From an uncultured Clostridia bacterium (lineage in GTDB: Bacteria; Bacillota; Clostridia; Oscillospirales; Oscillospiraceae): a DNA stretch of 64,000 nt. Each line of letters begins with the position of its first letter. The stretch's first letter is position 1. The stretch is taken from positions 1 through 64,000 of the forward strand of contig CAMCNO010000003.1 of NCBI GenBank assembly GCA_945876285.1, written 5' to 3'. The notes beneath the pieces are model-generated. The model ran no database searches. It saw nothing but the letters and a program-made list of their open reading frames with translations, and was not told where the DNA came from. Both the position numbers and the translations under genes were made by a program. Of the stretch, positions 34,235 through 44,500 are shown piece by piece.

Positions 34235-35638
34235 ATGATTCAATTCAAGGCAGTGACCCAACAGGACGGCGGCAAGCTGCGCAAATATTACAAGGACTGC
34301 CAGTACGGCCTCTGTGAGTATTCCGTGGGCACCAAGCTGATGTGGCGGCCGGTGCTGCACGCCGCCTGGGCGGAGGTCGCCGGGTGCCTGGTGATACGGA
34401 ATACGGATGATGGCCGCTGGGTGTTCGACTATCCGGTGCCCGGCCCGGAGGGGGACGAAGATGCCGCCCTCACTGCCATTGAGCAGTACTGCCTGGAGCA
34501 GGGCGTCCTGCCGGTGATCTCTGTGGTGCCGGAGTGCAAGGCGGCCCGGCTGCTGGCCCGGTATCCTTATGTCCATGTCAGCGATATCCGCACCTGGCGG
34601 GATTATATCTACTACCGGGAGGACCTCCAGCTCTTTGCCGGACGGCGGTATTCCGGGCAGAGGAACCACATCAAGAAATTCCGGGCCCGGTGTCCGGACG
34701 CCTGTTTCCGCCGACTGACGGGGGCGGATGAGGCGGTCATCCAGCAGTTCTGGGCAGACTATGAGGCGGAGTTTCCCAAGGGGGATAACGCCAAGGCCCG
34801 GAGCGAGCTGAATCTGGCAAAAAAAATGCTGCGGATGGTGGGCAAGCCCTGGTTTATCGGCGGAGGCATGTTCGATGGCGAGAAGTTGGTGGCGCTGGCC
34901 CTGGCGGAAAAATGCGGAGACACCCTCATCATCCATATCGAAAAAGCGCTGTACTCCTATCCCGGTGTGTATCCCGCCATGGTGCAGGCTTTTGCCGACA
35001 ACTGTGGAGACGGCTGCCGGTGGATCGACCGGGAGGACGACGCTGCCGACCGGGGTCTGCGGACCTCCAAGCTGCAGTACGGCCCAGCCAAGCTGGCGCC
35101 TAAATACTGCTTTGAGCCCCAGAACGAGCTGCTCAAGCATGTAAAGGAGATTCCGGAGCTGAAAACAGAGCGGCTGACGCTGTCGGCCCTGACCGAGGCG
35201 GACATCCCCGCTTACAACGCCCTGGTGCTGGACGGCGAGCGGAACCGCTGGTGGGGCTACGACGATGTGGGCGGCCTGGGGGGGCCGGTGGAGGAGCGGA
35301 GCTTCTTCGACGTGGCCCGGAAGGATTTTGAGAAACGGCAGGCGGTAAATTTTGCTGTCCGTCTGGATGGAAAGCTCATCGGCGAGGCGGTGCTGTACCG
35401 CTTCGACTGCCGGGGCGGCGCGGAGCTGGGCTGCCGCATCGACGCTGCCTGCGCCGGACACGGCTACGGCACAGAGGCCTTCGCCGCTGTGGCGGACTGG
35501 GCGCTATACAAGGTCAAGCTGACGAGGGTGGTGGCCAAGTGCTTCAAGGAAAATCAGGCGTCCTATAAGATGTTGTCCTCCTGTATGCGGAAAAACGGGG
35601 AGGACGAGACCTTCTTCTATTTTGAAAAATTGGTGTAA
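34235..35638 (+). CDS. DUF2156 domain fused to a GNAT acetyltransferase
   Basis: A 467-residue fusion. Residues ~1-300 match the DUF2156/phosphatidylglycerol-lysyltransferase C-terminal domain, itself a double GNAT-like fold (SGQRNHIKKFRA and EKALYSYPGVYPAMVQAFA are typical). Residues ~305-467 form a second N-acetyltransferase domain of the RimJ/RimL type, with ELKTERLTLSALTEADI at its start and the acetyl-CoA loop region AGHGYGTEAFAAV. No membrane domain is present, unlike MprF. The substrates of both parts are unknown. AAAGGATG precedes the start. Confidence 0.82.
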   Translation: MIQFKAVTQQDGGKLRKYYKDCQYGLCEYSVGTKLMWRPVLHAAWAEVAGCLVIRNTDDGRWVFDYPVPGPEGDEDAALTAIEQYCLEQGVLPVISVVPECKAARLLARYPYVHVSDIRTWRDYIYYREDLQLFAGRRYSGQRNHIKKFRARCPDACFRRLTGADEAVIQQFWADYEAEFPKGDNAKARSELNLAKKMLRMVGKPWFIGGGMFDGEKLVALALAEKCGDTLIIHIEKALYSYPGVYPAMVQAFADNCGDGCRWIDREDDAADRGLRTSKLQYGPAKLAPKYCFEPQNELLKHVKEIPELKTERLTLSALTEADIPAYNALVLDGERNRWWGYDDVGGLGGPVEERSFFDVARKDFEKRQAVNFAVRLDGKLIGEAVLYRFDCRGGAELGCRIDAACAGHGYGTEAFAAVADWALYKVKLTRVVAKCFKENQASYKMLSSCMRKNGEDETFFYFEKLV

Positions 35639-35644
35639 AAACAC

Positions 35645-35670
35645 GCGCCTGCCGCTTTCGCGGCAGGCGC
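35645..35670. terminator. terminator between convergent genes
   Basis: GCGCCTGCCGC, TTTC loop, GCGGCAGGCGC. The T-rich tail (GTGTTTTTAC) is on the minus strand, so it mainly ends the cdd operon. Confidence 0.75.
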
Positions 35671-35678
35671 ATATTCGT

Positions 35679-36322
<644 letters not shown>

Positions 36323-37600
36323 TTATTGCCAGCCGACCTCTCTTTGAGGCCTGACGCCCAAGTCGATGATGTCCTTGGCGTCATAGAATTTCATGTACTT
36401 CTCCCGGCTCTTGGCGGAGCGGAGGGTGGTGCCGTCGGGATGGAGGCGGTCGCAGATGACGGCGCTGATGTCGCTCTTGCACTTGGACCAGGAGTCGATG
36501 CCCACGGAGCAGAAGATGCGGAAGCCATGCTGCTGCATCCACTGGAAAGCGGGACCGGACTGCTTCACATCGTCGCCGTCCAGACGGCCGCCGAAGGGAT
36601 AGAACAGCACGGGGGTCTCACCCACCAGGGAGCCTACCTCATCAAACCACTTCTGCATATCCGCCGTCACTGTTTCCACGGTACGGGTGTTCAGGCTGAT
36701 GTGGCCCCAGGTGTGGCTGCCGAAGGTCCATCCGGTGCGCTTCAGCTCCGCCACGATGGGCTTCACGGCTTCGATCTCCTTCTGCCGGTTGGCCTCCTGT
36801 TCTGCAGTCCAGCTTTTACTGTCGGTCTGGGTGCGGTAGCCCAGGATGCCCTCGTAGCCCGTCAGGCTCAGGCAGCCCTTGGCGCCGAAGGGGGAGAAGT
36901 CCGGGTGCTCCTCCACGAATTTGTCCAGAATGGTCACAGCGTCCAGATCCCGGCTGACCACCTCGTTGCCCTGGGGGTCCAGGCCCCAGGACCAGAGCTT
37001 GCCGTCCTCCCCGATGATCAATTTATATGTGAAGCCGTTGGTCAGCATGTACTCATAGTAATTCACATCGTCGTAGGAGAGGATGAGGGGCTTTTTGCCC
37101 TCGGGGAGGTAGAGGGTGTTTTTCACCATGCGGGTCTGGCCGTCCTCGCCCGTCTGCTCGCTCCAGCAGTCCGCGATGTCCACCAGAACGTAGCCCTTGT
37201 CGTAGACGCTCTGGAGAATTTTCAGGTACTCCCCGGCGGTGACCATCCAGTCGTCGATGCCGTCGGACTTGGAGTCCCCGTCAAAGGCCAACTCCGGGTA
37301 GGCTACCACGGGATGGAAGAACAGGTGCTCCACCACGCCGTCGTAGGCAACGTAAGTCACGCCGTCCCGGACGCCGCCCTCCGGCTGGACGGTGGGGTCC
37401 AGAATGGTATAGGGCTCGGGCTCCGGTTCCGGTTCCGGCTCAGGCTCGGCGGGAGCGTCAGATGCCGGGGTCTCCTCTTGTGCGGGGACTTCAGGCTGTG
37501 AGGGGCCGCTGGAGCCGGGGGCGGCAGGGGCGGAGCTTCCGCAGGCTGTCAGGTTCAGCAGCAGGAGCAGGGCGAGAAGCAGGCTGGTGATACGGCGCAT
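36323..37600 (-). CDS. lipoprotein with polysaccharide-deacetylase domain
   Basis: A 425-residue lipoprotein. The signal peptide ends in the lipobox LNLTAC (Cys20), followed by a Pro/Glu-rich linker of ~45 residues containing a run of alternating E-P. The deacetylase (NodB-like, CE4) domain follows with the metal Asp pair in ILSYDDVNYY and the His pair in SHTWGH. FYPFGGR matches the substrate-groove motif. It would act outside the membrane on cell-wall or exopolysaccharide N-acetyl groups. The ~100 residues between the first Asp motif and the His motif form an unusually long insertion. The target is unknown. Confidence 0.85.
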   Translation of the reverse strand: MRRITSLLLALLLLLNLTACGSSAPAAPGSSGPSQPEVPAQEETPASDAPAEPEPEPEPEPEPYTILDPTVQPEGGVRDGVTYVAYDGVVEHLFFHPVVAYPELAFDGDSKSDGIDDWMVTAGEYLKILQSVYDKGYVLVDIADCWSEQTGEDGQTRMVKNTLYLPEGKKPLILSYDDVNYYEYMLTNGFTYKLIIGEDGKLWSWGLDPQGNEVVSRDLDAVTILDKFVEEHPDFSPFGAKGCLSLTGYEGILGYRTQTDSKSWTAEQEANRQKEIEAVKPIVAELKRTGWTFGSHTWGHISLNTRTVETVTADMQKWFDEVGSLVGETPVLFYPFGGRLDGDDVKQSGPAFQWMQQHGFRIFCSVGIDSWSKCKSDISAVICDRLHPDGTTLRSAKSREKYMKFYDAKDIIDLGVRPQREVGWQ

Positions 37601-37683
37601 ATGTACGGTTCCTTTCTGTCGATGATTTTATATATCTCAGTATAACAGGTATTTTGACAAAAAAGAAGAACAAAAGAATTACA

Positions 37684-37715
37684 AAAACACGGATGGCAAA
37701 GGCCATCCGTGTTTT
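37684..37715 (-). terminator. terminator of spoVAE
   Basis: A 14-bp perfect stem (37684-37697 with 37702-37715) with an AAAG loop; TTTTTGTAATTC follows on the minus strand. Confidence 0.8.
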
Positions 37716-37722
37716 GCGGGAA

Positions 37723-38079
37723 TCACCGTTTTTCTCCGGGCTTGAAAATCAGCGCCATGAGGACGCCGAAGACCACTGCCGCCGCGATGCCGCCGGCGGT
37801 GGCGGTGAGGCCTCCGGTGAGGACGCCCAGCCAGCCCTTTTCCGCCACGGCCTTGGAAACGCCCTTCGCCAGGGCGTGGCCGAAGCCTGTCAGGGGCACC
37901 GTGGCCCCGGCGCCGCCCCAGTCGGCAATGGGCTGGTACACGCCCAGAGCGCTGAGGATGACGCCCGCCACCACGTAGCCCGTCAGGATGCGGGCGGGGG
38001 TGAGGTTGGTCTTGTCAATGAATATCTGGCCGATGGCACACAGGATGCCGCCGCAGAGGAATGCGTTGAGATAGTCCAT
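37723..38079 (-). CDS. spoVAE: stage V sporulation protein AE
   Basis: A 118-residue protein with three or four transmembrane helices. It is part of the SpoVA channel that moves dipicolinic acid into the forespore and out during germination. Typical sequences are FLCGGILCAIGQIFID and the VPLTGFGHALAKGV region. GGGGAGG precedes the start at 38079; a longer in-frame start was rejected. It stands alone here: the related spoVAD is 10 kb away and spoVAC is not in the window. Confidence 0.92.
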   Translation of the reverse strand: MDYLNAFLCGGILCAIGQIFIDKTNLTPARILTGYVVAGVILSALGVYQPIADWGGAGATVPLTGFGHALAKGVSKAVAEKGWLGVLTGGLTATAGGIAAAVVFGVLMALIFKPGEKR

Positions 38080-38146
38080 AGAGATGCCTCCCCGATGTTT
38101 TCTGCGGTCAGTTTTCCCGAAAGAGGGAGAACTATGCAAAAGCGAA

Positions 38147-38172
38147 GACGCCCGGCCTTTTGGCCGGGCGTC
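38147..38172 (-). terminator. terminator of the amt-PII gene
   Basis: GACGCCCGGCC, 4-nt loop, GGCCGGGCGTC, followed on the minus strand by TTCGCTTTTG. Confidence 0.75.
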
Positions 38173-38204
38173 CTCTATATGAAGGGAGAAAAGGGAAGAG
38201 CGAA

Positions 38205-39917
38205 TTACTGGGCCTCGTCCTGGAGGGCGTCATAGCCCTGCTCACCGGTACGGACCTTGATGACGTTCTCCACGTTGGAGATGAAGATCTTGCCGTCGCC
38301 GAAGTTGCCGGTGTAGAGGACCTTGCGGGCGGTGTTGACCACCAGGGAGACAGGCAGCTTGCTGACCACGATGGACACCTGCAGGCTGGGCAGCATGGTG
38401 GCCTCCACCTTGGCGCCGCGGAAGTAGCCCTCGGTCTTGCCCCGCTGCTCGCCGCAGCCCATGACGTTGGTGGCGGTCATGCCGGTGATGCCGATGTCGA
38501 ACATGGCCCGCTTGAGCGCGTCGAACCGCTCCATCTTGCACAGAATGTCGATCTTGGTCATCTTCACGCCGCCCACGGGAGCGGAGGGCTCCACAGCGGC
38601 AGCGGCGACCTCCACGGGGACGGCCTCCTTGACGGGAACGTCGCCGGTGGCCTGGGCGATGAGGTCGGCGGGGGTGTCGTCATAGACGAAGGCGAAGCCG
38701 CCGTAAGCGGAGGGCAGACCGTGCTCGGTGATGTCCAGGCCCTTCAGCTCCTCCTCAGCGGAGACCCGGAGGCCGATGGTGCTCTTGATGATGACGAAGA
38801 CAATGGTAATCATCACAGCGGCCCAGGCAGCGGTAGCCAGAACGCCCAGGCACTGGATCAGGAAGAAGTGGAAGCCGCCGCCGTAGAAGGTGCCGCCGTC
38901 CACGGCCAGCAGGCCGGTGAGGATGGTGCCCAGGGCGCCGCAGATACCGTGCACGGAGATGGCACCCACGGGGTCGTCGATCTTCAACACAGAATCGAAG
39001 AAGTTGACGGAGATGGGGAGCACCAGGCCCGCCACAAGTCCGATGATGGCGGCGCCCACAGGGGAGACGGCATCGCAGCCGGCGGTGATGGCAACCAGGC
39101 CAGCCAGAGCGGCGTTCAACGTCATGCCGACATCGGGCTTCTTATAGCGCAGCCAGGTGTAGAGCATGGTGACGCAGGAGGCCACAGCGGCAGCCAGGTT
39201 GGTGTTGACGAAGATGAGGCCGGCGGAGACCAGGGCCTCGTCGTTGTCCATCGCCACGGTGGAGCAGCCGTTGAAGCCGAACCAGCAGAACCACAGGATG
39301 AACACGCCCAGAGCGCCCAGGGACAGGTTGTGGCCGATGATGGCACGGGGATTGCCGTCCTTGTCGTACTTGCCGATGCGGGGGCCGAGAAAAGCGGCGC
39401 CGATGCAGGCGCACACGCCGCCTACCATGTGGACTGCGGTGGAGCCGGCGAAATCATGGAAGCCCAGCTGGCTCAGCCAGCCGCCGCCCCAGATCCAGTG
39501 GCCGGAAACGGGATAGATGAAAGCGGAGATGCAGAAGGAGTAGATGCAGTAGGAAATAAACTTGGTGCGCTCCGCCATGGAGCCGGAGACGATGGTTGCG
39601 GCGGTGGCGCAGAAGACCGTCTGGAAGATCAGGAACGCGAACAGGGGGACGCCGGAGGGGAGCACGTCGGCGTAGTCGCCCAGGACAAAGGGGTCAAAGC
39701 CGCCGATGATGGCGCCGGCGCCGCCGAACATGAGGCCGAAGCCCAAGATCCAATAGGTGGGGGTGCCGATGCAGAAGTCCATCAGGTTTTTCATCAGAAT
39801 GTTGCCGGTGTTCTTGGCACGGGTGAAGCCCGCCTCGCACATGGCGAAACCGGCCTGCATGAAGAAGACCAGGGCCGCGCCTAACAGGACCCATATCGTG
39901 TTGACTGCTGAATACAT
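38205..39917 (-). CDS. amt: ammonium transporter fused to a PII signalling domain
   Basis: A 570-residue fusion. Residues 1-~400 are an eleven-helix Amt/Rh channel that imports ammonium (FFMQAGFAMCEAGFTRAKN, GHWIWGGGW, FGFNGCS and the pore His motif SVHGICGALG are present). After a linker (~400-452) rich in Ala/Val/Pro comes a complete PII (GlnK-type) domain at 453-570. The T-loop sequence RGAKV has Val504 where GlnB has the uridylylated Tyr51. The ATP-binding B-loop TGNFGDGKIF is kept. The PII part probably gates the channel in response to 2-oxoglutarate and ATP/ADP. It is the last gene of the nitrogen cluster, with its own promoter and leader hairpin. Confidence 0.95.
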   Translation of the reverse strand: MYSAVNTIWVLLGAALVFFMQAGFAMCEAGFTRAKNTGNILMKNLMDFCIGTPTYWILGFGLMFGGAGAIIGGFDPFVLGDYADVLPSGVPLFAFLIFQTVFCATAATIVSGSMAERTKFISYCIYSFCISAFIYPVSGHWIWGGGWLSQLGFHDFAGSTAVHMVGGVCACIGAAFLGPRIGKYDKDGNPRAIIGHNLSLGALGVFILWFCWFGFNGCSTVAMDNDEALVSAGLIFVNTNLAAAVASCVTMLYTWLRYKKPDVGMTLNAALAGLVAITAGCDAVSPVGAAIIGLVAGLVLPISVNFFDSVLKIDDPVGAISVHGICGALGTILTGLLAVDGGTFYGGGFHFFLIQCLGVLATAAWAAVMITIVFVIIKSTIGLRVSAEEELKGLDITEHGLPSAYGGFAFVYDDTPADLIAQATGDVPVKEAVPVEVAAAAVEPSAPVGGVKMTKIDILCKMERFDALKRAMFDIGITGMTATNVMGCGEQRGKTEGYFRGAKVEATMLPSLQVSIVVSKLPVSLVVNTARKVLYTGNFGDGKIFISNVENVIKVRTGEQGYDALQDEAQ

Positions 39918-39945
39918 ATCGTTTCCTCCTTAAACACAAATAAGA

Positions 39946-39988
39946 CAAGGGCGCCGGAGAGTGTTACGTTCACTCTCAGGCGCCCTTG
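39946..39988 (-). promoter_or_regulatory. long hairpin in the amt-PII mRNA leader
   Basis: CAAGGGCGCC (39946-39955) pairs with GGCGCCCTTG (39979-39988). After one mismatch, GAGAGTG pairs with CACTCTC around a 7-nt loop. On the minus strand the stem is followed by TCTTATTTGTG, a weak U-rich tail, and it sits between promoter and ribosome site. It could be an attenuator acted on by the ANTAR protein NitR. The canonical tandem hexaloop pair of ANTAR targets is not evident. Confidence 0.55.
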
Positions 39989-40004
39989 CCTTAACGATGG
40001 TATG

Positions 40005-40034
40005 ACTTTACACCACCAAAGCGGAAATCGTCAA
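40005..40034 (-). promoter_or_regulatory. promoter of the amt-PII gene
   Basis: On the minus strand TTGACG (40029-40034), 18 nt, TAAAGT (40005-40010). Confidence 0.5.
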
Positions 40035-40117
40035 TGTGCGAAATCGACAAGCATTTTGCTGTTTCTCACAAAAAGTTCTCTGGAATTTATAGAGGTTGAA
40101 TAATACGGCTGAAAGCA

Positions 40118-40147
40118 GGAAAAAGCCGGGGCACATGGCCCCGGCTT
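40118..40147 (-). terminator. terminator of the gltBD unit
   Basis: AAGCCGGGGC (40123-40132) pairs with GCCCCGGCTT (40138-40147), with TTTTTCC following on the minus strand. Confidence 0.85.
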
Positions 40148-40156
40148 GGAAGATGT

Positions 40157-41554
40157 TTACACAGTGTGCATCAGGTTGGTGTATCCCATCAGGTATTCGT
40201 CCACCTCGGCGGCCACGGCGCGGCCCTCGGCGATGGCCCACACCACCAGGGACTGGCCCCGGCGCATGTCGCCCGCCGCGAAGACCTTTTCCGCGCTGGC
40301 GGCGAAGCTGCCCTCTGCGGTGGTGACGGTTTTGTCCGCCTCCACACCGAAGGCGGCGCACACGTCCTCCCGGCAGCCGGCAAAGCCGGTGGCGCCGATG
40401 AGGAGCTGGCAGGGCAGGGTGTCACCTTCCGTGGTGACGACTCCGGTGAGGCTGCCGTTCTCGTCCTTCACCAGCTCTTTGACCTGCACGCCGAAGCGGC
40501 GGGGGTCATGGCCTGCGACGGCCAGGGCCTCCTCGTGGGCGTAGTCCATGGGGAACTGGCCGTTTTGCAGGTAGTCGCTCTCCGGGCGGCGCACCAGCTG
40601 GGTCACAGAGGCACAGCCCTCCCGCAGGGCGGTAGCCACGCAGTCGCTGGCGGTGTCGCCGGTGCCGATGATGACCACATCCCGGCCCTCCGCCGTGGGG
40701 ACGGAGGGGTTCAGGCCGAACTGGTGGCGCTCTACGGCGGCCTTCAGGTATTCCGTGCCGAAGTACACGCCGGAAACGCCCTCGGTGTCCAGACCCAGGG
40801 GCCGGGGCTTGCCAGCGCCGCAGCAGAGGATGACGGCGTCGTATTCCCGCAGCAGCCGCTGGGCGGTCTTGGGGTCCGCGGCGTCCACGCCGCAGACGAA
40901 GGTGACGCCCTCGTCGGTCATCAGCTCCACCCGGCGCTTCACCACGCTCTTGGGCAGCTTCATATTGGGGATGCCGTAGGTCAGCAGGCCGCCGGGGCGG
41001 TCCTCCTTCTCGATGACAGTGACGGAGTGGCCCCGGTGGTTCAGTTGATCCGCCGCGGCAAGACCCGCCGGGCCGGAGCCGATGACGGCCACCTTTTTGC
41101 CCGACCACTGGGGCGGGCGGCGGCGCTTCATGGTCTTGTTGGCGTAGGCCTCCTCAATGACGCACAGCTCGTTGTCCCGGACGGTAACGGGGCTGCCGTA
41201 GATACCGCAGATGCAGCTCTTTTCGCACAGCGCCGGGCACACCCGGCCGGTGAACTCCGGGAAGTTGTTGGTTTTCAGCAGGCGGCTCAGGGCGTGGGCC
41301 CGGTTGCCCGCGTAGATCATGTCGTTCCACTCGGGGATGAGGTTGTGCAGCGGGCAGCCAAAGGTCTTGCCCTCGTATGTAATGCCCGCCTGACAGTAGG
41401 GCACGCCGCAGTTCATGCAGCGCCCGCCCTGCTGGACCCGGTACTCGTCGGGCAGGGGGAGACGGAACTCCTCCCAGTCATGCACCCGCTCCTGGGGAGG
41501 GCGGTGCGCTTCGTCCCTGCGGACGTATTCCAAAAATCCGGTGGTCTTTCCCAT
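40157..41554 (-). CDS. gltD: glutamate synthase (NADPH) small subunit
   Basis: A 465-residue FAD- and NAD(P)H-binding protein that passes electrons to GltB for glutamate synthesis from glutamine and 2-oxoglutarate. The N-terminal cysteine clusters for 4Fe-4S centres (CMNCGVPYC and CPALCEKSC) are intact. They are followed by the FAD site [12 protein letters not shown] and the NADPH site [21 protein letters not shown] precedes the start. It follows gltB by 18 nt. Confidence 0.97.
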   Translation of the reverse strand: MGKTTGFLEYVRRDEAHRPPQERVHDWEEFRLPLPDEYRVQQGGRCMNCGVPYCQAGITYEGKTFGCPLHNLIPEWNDMIYAGNRAHALSRLLKTNNFPEFTGRVCPALCEKSCICGIYGSPVTVRDNELCVIEEAYANKTMKRRRPPQWSGKKVAVIGSGPAGLAAADQLNHRGHSVTVIEKEDRPGGLLTYGIPNMKLPKSVVKRRVELMTDEGVTFVCGVDAADPKTAQRLLREYDAVILCCGAGKPRPLGLDTEGVSGVYFGTEYLKAAVERHQFGLNPSVPTAEGRDVVIIGTGDTASDCVATALREGCASVTQLVRRPESDYLQNGQFPMDYAHEEALAVAGHDPRRFGVQVKELVKDENGSLTGVVTTEGDTLPCQLLIGATGFAGCREDVCAAFGVEADKTVTTAEGSFAASAEKVFAAGDMRRGQSLVVWAIAEGRAVAAEVDEYLMGYTNLMHTV

Positions 41555-41572
41555 ATCGTTCGCCCTCCTTTC

Positions 41573-44500
41573 TCAAGCTCTGGTGTTGGCGTAGAACGCC
41601 TCGATCTCCGCCTGCTCCCGGCTCATGCCCTTTTCCTCGTATTGGGCGATGGAGCGCAGCATCCGGTCATAGTCCTTAGGCATGACCTTCTTGAAGCAGG
41701 GAACGTAGCTCTTGAAGGCCGCCAGAATTTTCTTGCCCCGGGGAGACCCGGTGGCGGCCACATGTTCTTCAATGAGCGTTCGTAGCTCCTGAATATCGTG
41801 ATCCTCCGTCAGGGTGTCGATGAGCACCTGCTCCTTGTTCAGCCGCAGGTACAGGTCGTGATGCTCGTCCAGCACGTAGGCGATGCCGCCGGACATGCCT
41901 GCCGCGAAGTTCTTGCCAGTAGGGCCGAGGATGACCACTCGGCCGCCGGTCATGTACTCGCAGCCGTGGTCGCCCACGCCTTCCACCACGGCCACCGCGC
42001 CGGAGTTGCGGACGCAGAACCGCTCGCCGGCCATGCCGTTGATGTAGGCCCGGCCGCTGGTGGCGCCGTACAGGGCCACGTTGCCCACGATAATGTTTTC
42101 ACCGGGCTTGAACTTGGAACCCTTGGGAGGATACAAAATCAGCTTGCCGCCGGAGAGGCCCTTGCCGAAACCGTCGTTGCAGTCGCCCTCCAAAGCCAGG
42201 GTCAGGCCCTTGGGGATGAAAGCGCCGAAGGACTGTCCGCCGCCGCCGTGGCAGGTGATGACGTAGCTGTCGTCGCTCAGGGTATCGCCGCTACTCCGGG
42301 TGATCTCGGAGCCGAACAGGGTGCCGAAGGCGCGGTCCGTGGAGGACACCTGCAGGTCCAGCTTGCCGGACTTCTTGCCCTTCAGGCTCTTGCCCAGCTT
42401 CTCCATCAGCACGCTCATGTCCACCGTCTTTTCCAAATGGAAGTCGTAGACGGTGCTGGGGTCGAAGTGGGGCACATGGTCGCCGTAGGGGTTCTGCAGC
42501 AGGGCCGTCAGGTCCAATGTCTCCGCCCGGTGGGTGACCAGCTTTTCCCGGACCCGCAGCAGGTCGCTGCGGCCCACCAGCTCGTCCACGGTGCGGATGC
42601 CCAACTTCGCCATGTACTCCCGTAGCTCCTGGGCCACGAAGTACATGAAGTTGATAACGTATTCCGGCTTGCCAGCGAACCGCTTGCGGAGCTGGGGGTT
42701 CTGGGTGGCGATGCCGGCGGGGCAGGTGTCCAGATTGCACACCCGCATCATGCAGCAGCCCATGGTGACCAGGGGCGCGGTGGCGAAGCCGAATTCCTCG
42801 GCGCCCAGCATACAGGCGATCGCCACGTCCCGCCCGGTCATCAGCTTGCCGTCAGCCTCGATGACCACCTGGGTCCGCAGGCCGTTTTTGATGAGGGTCT
42901 GGTGGGCCTCCGCCACGCCCAGCTCCCAGGGCAGGCCCGCGCCATGGATGGAGTTCCGGGGGGCCGCGCCGGTGCCGCCGTCGTGGCCGGAGATGAGCAC
43001 TACCTGGGCGCCCGCCTTGGCGACGCCCGCGGCAATGGTTCCCACACCCGCCTCGCTCACCAGCTTTACGCTGATGCGGGCGCTGCGGTTGGCGTTCTTC
43101 ATGTCGTAAATGAGCTGGGCCAGGTCCTCGATGGAGTAGATGTCGTGGTGAGGTGGGGGAGAGATCAGGCTGACGCCGGGGGTGGAGTACCGGGTCTTGG
43201 CGATCCATGGGTACACCTTCTTACCGGGTAGGTGGCCGCCCTCGCCGGGCTTGGCGCCCTGGGCCATTTTAATTTGAATCTCCTGGGCGCTGCACAGGTA
43301 CTCGCTGGTGACGCCGAAGCGGCCGGAGGCGATCTGCTTGATGGCGGAGCACCGCTCGTCGTGGAGCCGCTCCCGGGCCTCGCCGCCCTCGCCGGAGTTG
43401 GACTTGCCGCCGATGCGGTTCATGGCGATGGCCATGCACTCGTGGGCCTCCTGGGAGATGGAGCCGTAGCTCATGGCGCCGGTCTTGAACCGCTTGACGA
43501 TGGATTCCACGCTCTCCACCTCATCGATGGGGATACCGCCGTCCTCCGCGAACTGGAAGCCCAGCAGTCCCCGCAGAGTGTGGGGCTTGTCGGCGAAGTC
43601 CACCAGGGCGGTGTACTCCTTGAAGGTCTCGTAGCTGCCCTCCCGGGTGGCCTTCTGCAGCAGCAAAATGGTCTTGGGGTTGTACATGTGGTCCTCTTTG
43701 TCGGGACCGGAGCGCAGCTTGTGGATGCCCATGGAGTCCAGGGTGGGGTCAAAGCCCAGGCCCAGGGGATCGAAGGCCTGGTTGTGGTTCCACTCCACGC
43801 CCTCACCGATCTCCTCCAGGCCCACGCCCTCCACACGGGAGACGGTGTTGGTGAAGTACTTGTCGATGACCTCTTTGTTGATGCCCACGCACTCGAAAAT
43901 CTGGGCGGACTGGTAGGACTGGATGGTGGAGATGCCCATTTTGGAGGCGATCTTCACGATACCGTGGAGAATGGCGCTGTTGTAGTCGTTGACGGCGGCG
44001 GTGGGGTCCTTGTCCAGCAGCCCCAGGGTCACCAGCTCCTCCACACACTCCTGGGCGAGGTAGGGGTTGATGGCCTGGGCGCCGTAGCCCAGGAGGGTCG
44101 CGAAGTGGTGCACGTCCCGCGGCTCAGCGCTCTCCAAAATCATGGAGACGGCGGTGCGCTTTTTCGTGCGGACCAGATACTGCTCCAGGGCGGAGACCGC
44201 CAGCAGGGAGGGGATGGCGACGTGGTTCTCATCCACGCCCCGGTCGGACAGGATGAGGATGTTGGCGCCCTTCTTGTAGGCCCGGTCCACGTTGACGAAC
44301 AGCTGGTCCAGGGCGTTTTCCAGGGGGGAGCCCTTGTAGTACAGCAGGGAGATGGTCTCCACATGGAAGCCAGGGCGGTTCATGTGACGGATCTTCATCA
44401 GATCCACGGAGGTCAGGATGGGGTTGTGGATCTGCAGAACAGTGCAGTTTTCCGCCTTTTCCTGCAGCAGGTTGCCGCCGGAGCCGACGTACACCGTGGT

